A DNA stretch of 10,217 bases, taken from NCBI GenBank assembly GCA_004151065.3, contig NWUY0303875798.1, positions 1 through 10,217 on the forward strand, written 5' to 3'. The notes beneath the pieces are model-generated. The model saw only the letters and a list, made by a program, of their open reading frames with translations, had not been told where the DNA came from and did no database searches. Shown one piece after another: positions 1-7,161 of the stretch. Every line of letters begins with the position of its first letter. The stretch's first letter is position 1. The position numbers and the translations under genes were made by a program. Source of the stretch: Larix sibirica (taxonomy: Eukaryota > Streptophyta > Pinopsida > Pinales > Pinaceae).

Positions 1-2
1 GG

Positions 3-2694
3 GGGATAGATGTGGAGAGTATCAAGGATGATGCAGTAAGGTTCATGACACAAGTGTTGGATTGAAAGTTAGTCAGAAAGAGCCGCAAACATCAGGTCGC
101 AGTAGGAATTATAGAAGCAACATAACAGTGTGTTGAAGGCGTAAGATGAATTGGGAAACATTCCTAGTGAATGAGTTTCTGGAATACTACAAAGAGGAAC
201 AATAAAATGTGCAACTATTTCATTACTCCTGGATGTTGATATTGATTTCCTTGGTAGCATGGAGAGAACCAGAGGATTCACAGTTTGTGGATGTTGTGCA
301 TAAACCATGCCTGGAATCTAAATACGCCAATTTGTGGTTTACTAAGAATAAGTGGAGGCAAATTGAAAACAATGTGACATTTTTTGTCTATGGTGATGCT
401 ATTCGGTATATCATCAAGACAATGTCGCGCATTAAACTATAGGTAGTGGAAATCTACAAAGGAATTGCACGCTTTAAGGTCGGGATGCACCACATGTATA
501 ACCAGGCATGAAGTGATCCAGAAGCATGATGGTTTCCAACACTCTTTAGGATGACAGATCAATATGTTAACGCAATCGGGAACGATTAGGATATCGAGTG
601 GAAAGTTTCAGTCACAAAGGAAGAACAATAAAATTAAGATGAACAACAAAATGAAGATCAGGGTGAATATTCAGAAGAAGAAATGGATGGAGAAAAGAAT
701 GAGGAACAAGATGACCAACAAGAGAAAGAATCAGAGCAAGGAAATGGAACAGGGGGCACTACAAAGGAGACGGCCTCAATAGTAGGAGAAAATAGGAAGG
801 AGTAGACCGAGGCAGGCCATTCAAAGCAGAAGAATAACATGAAAGTGACAAAAGGACCAGTGGTTCACTCACTAACAGAAGATGAATTCGACAAGATAGG
901 GGATCAAGTCAAGGAATCAGTTGAAGACGCATTAGAGTTAGTAGCGCAAAAGTAGGAGGAAATGAAGGCAAGCATCCAGGAGCACTTAGTTGCATTGTGA
1001 TTGGATTTGGGAGAAGCCAAAGTCACACCCAGTAGAGAGAAGGAAGAACATATATATAGCATGGGCCCCAGGAAGAAGGTTTTGTAACCATCAGTGTCAT
1101 CAACTGAGTGAAGAAACATAAAGATATCACTGAGAGCTCTAGAGTTCCCTACAACATAACTGTAGGAAAACACATTGGTTGTAAGTTCAATTCGGTTGTT
1201 TTGTATGAAATTCCAGAAGAGGTGTTGTACTCTTTGCATACAAGAGTAGCAAGGGAATTCCAATTGTGTGCAACCATGACATTAGCTTAGAAGAATGAAG
1301 AAACCATAGCAAATGCATCATTGCAAGAGGAAAATAAGAAGCTGCACAAGGAGAAAGAGGAGGTGGCACATGAGAAAGAAAAAGTGAAGTAGAGGAAAGA
1401 GGAGGTGGTGATGGAAAATAAATGATTGTATCAGGATTTGGAGAGGCTATATAATACAATCCCAGAGGAAAAACTAGAGGTGTATATCCAAATTGAAGAT
1501 AAAGTGACCAATATAAGTGAAGCAATCCAAGTCTTCTGCGCAAATATTGTGGACTTGGAAACAAAGGAAGCACCAAGTACACCATCAGAGCAAAGAGAGA
1601 AAAGAGAACAAATAAATATTGTGGCAACAACAAACATTAATACCCTGGAAGAAAAGTGCCCGCAGGTGTGTGAAGTCATTGAGAATGCAGAGTTGAAGGA
1701 AATAGAACAAAAGGTGCAGGTTGCATAGACAAAGGCACAGAGTTGGAAGGATGCAATGAGTACTTTTCCAGAAGATGAGCGTATGGTTGTGGTGGGGAAG
1801 CATCGGAATCTGCAAATGGAAGTTAATAATTTGAGGAGATAACAACAGGAGATAGCACAAAAAGAGGAGCCTCTGCAGGATGAAGTGTATAGGGTGATCC
1901 AAGAGTTACCTGCAGTACAAGTTGGGGTGATGCAGAATAGTCATGATGCTAAGGAAAGTTGAAGAGACCTCTGAATGCACAGATAGAGGAATGGATTGTA
2001 GAGAAAGAAGTGCAATCAACACAATAGGTTGCAACTGCGAACAATACACTCCAGAAACTAAAGGAAAATGTGGAAGCAGTGCAACAAAAGGTATGAAGGA
2101 ACGTGCATCAGAAAACACATGTGGTTATCAGTAGAAATCGATGGCCAAGATTTTGAAATGATGGAAAATTAGCATCAAATCCCAAAATTCAGAGTGGGCA
2201 GCACAAGGAAATCATGATGCAGTGAGGACAAGTACTTTAGGATCAACTATAAAAGAGGCATAAGATTGTATACCAAATCACTTAAGCTTCCTTTTTTTTG
2301 TTTTGGGTTATATGATGCACTTTTGGGTATAGGATGTAGATATGCAGAGACGAGGGGAAAATTGGAGGTGTTGAGTAGTGAAACAAGGACGACATAATAG
2401 AAATCAGAGTAGCCATAAGCTAAGAGTTGAAGTAGTTGTGACACAGAGAGCCGTGTCGCCACCAAAAGGAGAAGATACAGTATAGAGAGAAATCTTATGA
2501 GCAGAGTCAACTGATGGTTGGAAATCTACTCAACATAACAATCTCAGTGCCATGCCAGGCCAAAAATATTGAAGATGGTGGCTCAGAATTTTTTTAACAC
2601 GGAAGCTAGTGATTATGATTCGAACGGGTCGGACTCTGGTTCTAAAAGTGTTATGCAGTAGTAGCCATACTACTCAACCGAAGGATCTTACTAA
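3..2694 (+). pseudogene. Decayed long ORF of an LTR element, acidic and coiled-coil protein of unknown function
   Basis: I do not recognise a named family. One protein can be followed through shifts: frame 3 for 3-140, frame 2 for 146-1105, frame 1 for 1108-1952, frame 3 for 1953-2130, unclear for 2130-2550 (frame 2 is best), then frame 1 for 2551-2694. The first part (146-620) is globular and aromatic-rich, with motifs FHYSWMLILISLVAW (218-262) and NLWFTKNKW (329-355). An acidic Glu/Gln/Asp linker follows (617-760), then Lys/Glu-rich, probably coiled-coil stretches (about 1300-1420, 1426-1720, 1960-2095). The tail is Ser/Asp-rich (NTEASDYDSNGSDSGS) and ends at TAA 2692. Frame-2 stops lie at 203, 440, 509, 527, 587, 629, 635, 803, 953, 998 and 1085; frame-1 stops at 1288, 1390, 1423, 1726, 1840, 2659 and 2662. 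Many sit where Gln or Arg would suit the context. The start lies left of the window. The position just before an LTR suggests a retroelement accessory ORF or a non-autonomous element's only ORF (inference). It is surely non-functional as it stands. Confidence 0.6.
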
Positions 2695-2850
2695 AATAAG
2701 TTCACACAACAACTGAATTTGCTCGGGATGAGAAACATGTGAGTGTTGGGCACCTGTTGGAGTGCGTTTTGGACCTATCCTGGAAGTTGCGCACCAGATA
2801 TGGATAGTGGGACGACTCAACAAATTGACCAAAACTGCGCAGAAGGAGGA

Positions 2851-2872
2851 AGTTAGTTAGAAGTTAGTTAGA
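2851..2872 (+). repeat. Two perfect tandem copies of an 11-bp unit in LTR U3
   Basis: AGTTAGTTAGA occurs at 2851-2861 and again at 2862-2872. It lies about 45-65 bp upstream of the TATA box, where LTR enhancer repeats often sit. A regulatory role is inference. Confidence 0.75.
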
Positions 2873-2914
2873 TGTCGTGTCCACTTTGTAACGGGATCAA
2901 CCCATATTGTGATG

Positions 2915-2922
2915 TATAAATA
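2915..2922 (+). promoter_or_regulatory. TATA box of the left LTR
   Basis: TATAAATA at 2915-2922 is a good plant TATA box, 171 bp inside the LTR. Transcription of the element would then start near 2945-2955, placing the U3/R border there. Host RNA polymerase II use is assumed from the general biology of LTR elements. Confidence 0.5.
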
Positions 2923-3037
2923 TGTAAGGGTTCTAAGGGTTTAGGTTTAACCTTTTGCTATATTTTTTGATATTTGTTGGCTCGGAGGTTATTTCTCGTG
3001 ACTGGCGGTTCTTTTGTACAGTCATGAACCACTGATT

Positions 3038-3083
3038 TGTTGTGTAATGCTAGAATTTGTAATAGAGTGATGTTGTGTAATGC
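3038..3083 (+). repeat. 13-bp direct repeat in the LTR R/U5 region
   Basis: TGTTGTGTAATGC is present at 3038-3050 and 3071-3083, 33 bp apart. It follows the TATA box by about 120 bp, so it lies in the transcribed part of the LTR. Function unknown. Confidence 0.7.
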
Positions 3084-3270
3084 GCAAGTCATGTGATATT
3101 GTTTCCATTAATGAGATGAATGAAATGGATATGTTATTTCCCTTATGTTTAATGTGATGAATGTTGTATTTGATGTGCACATGGGTGTTATGTTATGTTG
3201 TTGTTTTGAATGCATTGATTATGATTGGATTTCACAGTTCTACACAATATATGAATCAATGATTAAGATG

Positions 3271-3305
3271 TATAGAATGAATGCTTAATATCTATAGAAT
3301 GAATG
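3271..3305 (+). repeat. 13-bp direct repeat near the LTR 3' end
   Basis: TATAGAATGAATG occurs at 3271-3283 and 3293-3305, a 22-bp period. It sits in a stretch rich in ATGAATGA-like words (3100-3310), probably produced by slippage. Confidence 0.7.
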
Positions 3306-3483
3306 ATTCGCATCGATTCAACACCGTGGAAGCTTGGTTCCTACAGTCCCCTTAGATACACCGGGTGATACTTCATCTTCACTGCAGGTGATTCCAAAAG
3401 GGTAGGTGTCTTGGTTTTTTTGGGTGAAGTTTATGTTGAACCCTAGGTCTATCCACACACCAACATATAGTATTGCAAGTTTA

Positions 3484-4891
3484 ATATGGAATACCAACCT
3501 CTGAACCTACAGATTCCAGTGTTCCCATGCCCAAAATAGAAGAGTGTGAGTAGTGGTGGGAACCAGACTAGTATCTTCAGTAAATTTAGGTGGATCACTA
3601 GAACTAGTGAGGGAAATAAGATCTAGGCCTTTCACAGTACTTGAGGAAGGATTAATAGGCACTATCCAAACTGAATATTGAGGTAGTATCAAGGAAACAT
3701 GAAGTTCAATAGACTCAGGTGGTGGAGAGACTTCATTGAATTGTACATCTCGGTGAATGACGACATCTTGAATATATGGATCAAACAACATGTATTCTTT
3801 AGAATCCTCACTATAACCAATAAATATGCATTTATGAGCCCAAATTTCATATACAAATACCTTGAAAATGTTAATGTATGGCTTCCTTCCACTCCACTTT
3901 TCTTCAAGAGTAACATGCAAAACGACTTTGGTAGGGAACCTGTTTAGAATATGGTTAGCACACCAAATAAATTCAGCCCAAAATATTTTATGTAGTCCTT
4001 TTGAGTACAACATACATCGTGCCATTTCAACCAAAGAGTAGTTCTTGCTTTCGAAAACCCCATTCTATTAAGCTTTGTAAGGAACAATCGTTTGATGTTG
4101 AAGCCATGCTTAGATAGATATGATGAAAATTCATTCTTAGTGTACTCCCCAAGATTATTAGTTTGAAGAATTTTGCTGCATTTATTAGATTCATTTTCAA
4201 CTAGAGATTTAAAGGCTTGAAGACAATAATGGTTTCACTTTTATACTTTAAGAAATAAACCCAAGTCTTCCTACTGTAATCATCAATAAAAGTAATGAAA
4301 TAAATAGCACCTGATAATGAAGGAGTCTCAAGAGGACCAAAAATGTAACTATGAATCGGTTGAAGTTGTTCTTGGGCACTCCAGGATTTATCCTTGTCAA
4401 AATTTTCCATGTGATTCTTATTAAGGACACAACCTTCACGAACACCCTTAGTGGAAGAAATTGGAGCTAATCCAAGTATCATCTTAGACTTCGACAATAG
4501 TTTCATTTTTCCATAGTTCAAATAACCTAATTCCATGATACAACTTACTATGCTTACCAACATGTGAAACATAAGAATAGAATGGTTTTGGTTGGGTGAA
4601 GTAAAACGGTTTAACTTAAACAAACCTACTTCGTGATCAATGGGGCTAGATGAAACAATTTTGAAGTTTTTGTTGACATCTTTTAGGACATATCTAGCAG
4701 GACATGCTTCAAATTTATACCCTTTTTGACAAGCATAGTAAACTAAAAGGATATTGATGGGAATTCCTTCATTATGAAAAAATATCTTCAAACACACCAT
4801 TAGGAATTTGGATATTACTAGAACCAACTATTGAAAGTTGCTTACCATAACTTATTGAAACTTTATGAGCCTTATGCTTCTCTTTTTCATG
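3484..4891 (-). pseudogene. Copia pol fragment: protease end, GAG-pre-integrase and integrase, broken
   Basis: The intact polyprotein would cut out and insert the element's cDNA. On the - strand the fragment starts at 4891 with a protease-end region (SISYGKQLSIVGSS, then IQIPNG). A shift near 4790 leads into GIPINILLVYYACQKGYKFE. The pre-integrase part keeps LNYGKMKLLSKSKM and GCVLNKNH, but the usual first Cys of the C-x2-C pair is Arg and the usual His before LNYGK is Tyr. The integrase core keeps FIDDYSRKTWVYFLK (DD codons 4284-4279). The first catalytic Asp is Tyr (IHSYIFGPL, codon 4347-4345). The third-acid motif reads NNLGEY (4159-4142), Glu kept. Shifts occur near 4210 and 4100, and two adjacent stops at 4070-4065 sit where Gln-Gln is usual. 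The C-terminal part (4034-3507) has VEMARCML, RFPTKVV and HKCIFIGYSEDSKEY. It lacks about 20-25 residues between KVF and HKC. Reverse transcriptase is missing. Confidence 0.88.
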
Positions 4892-5175
4892 AGAGGGGAA
4901 TAATAAAGAAACACCAAACTAAATAGAAATTGTCCACCAAACTAATCATGTCGAGATTGGTGATCCTCAAATGTGTCATCTGGTAATTGCCCTCATGGGA
5001 AAAAAAATGCAAAAAAATGTCTAGCAGTTTGTGTTTGTCTTCATCAAAATTGTGATTGTAGATTGGTTGCAAACCCCTAGATATTGCGATGATAACTTAT
5101 AGCATAATCCCAATTTTAATAGAACCACCCAACTTGTTCCAATGTCTTTCTTCTTGTGGATGCTCCTATTTCCAT
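4892..5175 (-). pseudogene. Copia gag remnant, heavily shortened
   Basis: The probable gag start is the - strand ATG at 5175-5173, which opens MEIGASTRRKTLEQVGWFY before a stop. The rest runs in shifting frames to about 4892. Gag coats the element RNA; copia gags usually have about 250-350 codons and end in a CCHC knuckle. Here fewer than 100 codons lie between the ATG and the protease-end region. I cannot see a CCHC knuckle or the DSGA-type protease active site. SHEGNYQ near 4990 might be a ruined knuckle, but its cysteines are not present. A large internal deletion of gag plus the protease start is the simplest reading. The ATG choice is weak. Confidence 0.45.
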
Positions 5176-5501
5176 CCTTCAAAACTTAAGTGCCGGGATT
5201 CGAGAGAAAAGAAGATCTGAATGATAAAGGTGGATCAACTACAATCTGTATTCTAAGAACTAAGCAATGAATTTTTATAGCATCCTAGATCATGCTTGCA
5301 TTATGCTCCAACAAATAGATCTGGAAAAAAAGGGACAATGCGCATGAATCCACATTTATAGAGGGGCAGCTATAAGAGAGACACAACAAAATGATATTTA
5401 GCCCAAGAATGAAATGGAAACAAGATTTACCCAAATCAAAACTCGAATCGGAAGAAGGAAAATAGATTGCTAATGCCAAAACCCATAACCAATCAGAAAA
5501 T
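5176..5501 (-). other. Untranslated leader of the copia element
   Basis: This stretch lies between the primer-binding site and the first candidate gag ATG. It has no long open frame in the element's direction apart from an 82-codon frame that crosses the primer-binding site and is therefore unlikely to be a gene. Packaging and dimerisation signals would be expected here from element biology, but none can be recognised by eye. Confidence 0.5.
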
Positions 5502-5513
5502 GCTCTGATACCA
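5502..5513 (-). promoter_or_regulatory. Primer-binding site for initiator tRNA-Met
   Basis: The - strand reads TGGTATCAGAGC, the standard 12-base complement of the 3' end of plant initiator tRNA-Met used to prime copia minus-strand DNA synthesis. It fixes the direction of the element and the inner edge of its 5' LTR at about 5514-5520. It is intact although the coding part is ruined. Confidence 0.92.
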
Positions 5514-5519
5514 AAAATA

Positions 5520-6162
5520 TGGGAAAGTCCCATTAATGAGTAGAGTTCTAGACCAAAGGTGTGAAAAAAAAACTTTGATTGAAATTATTTTGAGAGAACA
5601 AGCTTTAATAGCTCTACATGAGGAAAACTACCTCAACAAACTAGGAGTCAAGATCCTAAATAATAACAACTAAATACAATAATAAGGCTAGTTGTTAGGG
5701 ATAAGATCCCAACTACTACATAAGAATAGTAATTCTCTCAACTACTCCTTGAGAATAGAAAACTAGAAGGCTACATCAAACAAAATCCACAATAATAGAT
5801 ACACCATACAAATAATCATATGAGACTAATATATCATATGATACAAACCATGGGTTAAGGAGAACATATCACTAAGAATTCTTGTGACTTTTGATGATCA
5901 ATCTTGGGCTAACTAGTAGCTTTGATTTTCTTTTTTTGCTTATGTAATGATATATCCTAGAGTCACTTTACTATTTTTTATTTTTTTGGAGTTGATGTTG
6001 TAGGGTCATGTCCTTGACACAAATTAAGTATATTGGTTGTATGTGCGACGAGCACCCGAGGAAGGTACTTTTGGTTCTGAATGGAAAAATACGTTTTTTT
6101 GTGGAAAAAATTATATTGGATAAGTCTCAAGGGTTAGCTCAATCAATAGAACCATCTTCCCA
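5520..6162 (-). mobile_element. Candidate 5' LTR of the copia element
   Basis: The inner edge is supported by the primer-binding site: six bases beyond it, the + strand starts TGGGAA (5520). A matching TTCCCA ends at 6162, giving a 6-bp inverted repeat and a 643-bp length that is plausible for copia. The outer edge could be chance, because the 3' LTR and the target duplication are not in the window. The inner edge is itself a small palindrome (TGGGAAAGTCCCA). A - strand GATATATTA near 5837-5829 could be a TATA box. The + strand open frame at 6008-6247 overlaps the outer part and shows no recognisable protein. Confidence 0.4.
5710..5758. repeat. Imperfect 20-bp direct repeat in the copia LTR
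   Basis: CAACTACTACATAAGAATAG (5710-5729) and CAACTACTCCTTGAGAATAG (5739-5758) match at most positions, with a 29-bp period. Such subrepeats are common in LTRs; a role is not shown. Confidence 0.6.
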
Positions 6163-7075
6163 AAGCATGTTGTTGACAAAAAGGCCAAATATCACAAATT
6201 CAAATCTAGTCAAATTCCTCAGGGTTACCAAATCCTATTTTGACTAGCAAATGAGCCACCCTCCATTTGAAGATTCCGCAAAAGAGAAGTTCATATAAAG
6301 TTTTTCTTAGAAAAATAATATAAAAATAAATATGCCACAAAGTGGTTATACCTTACTAAATATAGAAAATAAGTTTTAGGTAGAATATAGAAATTGAGAA
6401 AGTAAAGGAGAAATCATAAGTATATACAAAGTTCGATATATTTCGTCACATGAGTAAGTAAGTGTCCTTGTAAAAACATTATATATATATAAATTTTGTC
6501 ACATCAAAACATAATTGTCCTAATAAAAACATTATATATAATGGTCACATCAGAATCAAATCATCACATAGCAAATGACAATAACCTCCTTGTCTTTACT
6601 TTTAGTAAACAAAAGTCAACAATGACATGTGAAATTGCCATGTAACATATTTTATAAAATTTCGTAATAAATGTTTTTATTTCTTTTTTTGTGTTTTAAA
6701 AATATAGCCACACTCTTTGGGATTGATGTCCCATCAATAGTCTCTTTGACCAATTAGAAATAAAATTAATGAAATATATAAAAAAAATTGAGATGTAATT
6801 TTTTTTCAAAAATATAAATTTAATAAATTGTTTTTTGAAACTATTTAAAAACTTTACAACATGAAATTGAATTAATGTGAAATAAAAAAACTTTGACTTA
6901 CAAATTAAAAATATACTCTAATTTGATAGGGACTAAATATATAAATATATAGAGAAACAAAATAATATAACTCTTTATTTGTCATGTCAATTTTTCTTCA
7001 ATTGTAAAGTAATTCGTCATTTCAAACATTGATTATCATGGAATTATTCTTGTCCCCTTAACACAACCTACATCT
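6163..7075. other. AT-rich intergenic DNA without a recognised gene
   Basis: The base content turns strongly AT-rich with many A and T runs, most clearly from about 6300 to 7070. Stops are dense in all frames and no coding frame worth naming is present. It contains the short tandem array at 6442-6569 and (AT)n tracts at about 6478-6493 and 6532-6541. It is either old host spacer DNA or an unrecognised non-coding repeat. Confidence 0.6.
6442..6569. repeat. Short imperfect tandem array, period about 53 bp
   Basis: GTCACAT starts at 6445, 6498 and 6544. The first two units share the order GTCACAT, then GTCC, then TAAAAACATTATATATA; the third is partial. This looks like a small minisatellite embedded in AT-rich DNA. 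Function unknown. Confidence 0.6.
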
Positions 7076-7161
7076 TGAAATTGAGGTCTTGGCTGCAGCA
7101 GACTGACCCTTCACGGCGTGTATCAATTTTCGTGATTGTCGTTGGTTTTTTTTAGGAACTA

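Larger units (their letters stand above)
2744..3465 (+). mobile_element. Candidate 3' LTR of the left retroelement (722 bp)
   Basis: The stretch begins TGTTGG and ends CCAACA, a perfect 6-bp terminal inverted repeat of the TG...CA type usual for plant LTRs. It contains a TATA box at 2915, short internal direct repeats, and no coding potential. It starts 49 bp after the end of the decayed ORF, as expected for a 3' LTR. Two points weaken the call. The bases just upstream (about 2722-2743) are not a clean polypurine tract, and the 5' LTR is outside the window so identity cannot be compared. Flanks GTGAG (left) and TATAG (right) do not match. That argues against a solo LTR and fits a 3' LTR whose left neighbour is the element interior. 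Confidence 0.6.
3466..6162 (-). mobile_element. 5' half of a decayed Ty1/copia LTR retrotransposon
   Basis: Read on the - strand, the order is LTR, tRNA-Met primer-binding site, leader, gag remnant, protease-end region, GAG-pre-integrase and integrase core. That is the order of Ty1/copia elements, where integrase precedes reverse transcriptase. The similarity stops in the Ser/Pro-rich linker after integrase (about 3490), immediately next to the left LTR. Reverse transcriptase, RNase H and the 3' LTR are absent from the window. The outer border at 6162 is only a candidate; the element surely reaches at least 5520. Confidence 0.8.

Noticed and set aside
564-782. 72-codon + strand frame rich in Lys, Arg, Asn and Met
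   Set aside because: It is an alternative frame of the acidic linker; frame 2 continues coherently on both sides and is preferred.
1187-1633. 148-codon - strand open frame rich in Leu, Pro and Ser
   Set aside because: It is the mirror of the Lys/Glu-rich coiled-coil coding on the + strand (GAG/AAG read backwards gives CTC/CTT). There is no recognisable domain, and the + strand frame explains the region better.
1943-2134. 63-codon + strand frame with many Cys
   Set aside because: The Cys pattern looked like a zinc motif at first. Frame 3 over the same bases gives a heptad-like coiled coil continuing the upstream protein, so this frame is a shadow.
2744-3465. Solo LTR interpretation of the left LTR
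   Set aside because: The flanking 5-bp sequences differ (GTGAG and TATAG), and an element-like ORF ends directly upstream. A 3' LTR is more likely.
5285-5533. 82-codon - strand frame across the primer-binding site
   Set aside because: It spans the tRNA primer site and the LTR edge, which are non-coding in copia elements. No domain is recognisable.
6008-6247. 79-codon + strand frame
   Set aside because: It has no recognisable domain, lies in AT-rich DNA overlapping the possible LTR, and its length is within chance for such DNA.
6623-6645. Small inverted repeat ACATG...CATGT
   Set aside because: A 5-bp stem is too short to support a hairpin, terminator or MITE call.
7140-7156. T-rich tract followed by AG, resembling a 3' splice site before the LINE ORF1 ATG
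   Set aside because: There is no matching donor or exon context, and pyrimidine runs ending in AG are common. LINE leaders are not expected to be spliced.
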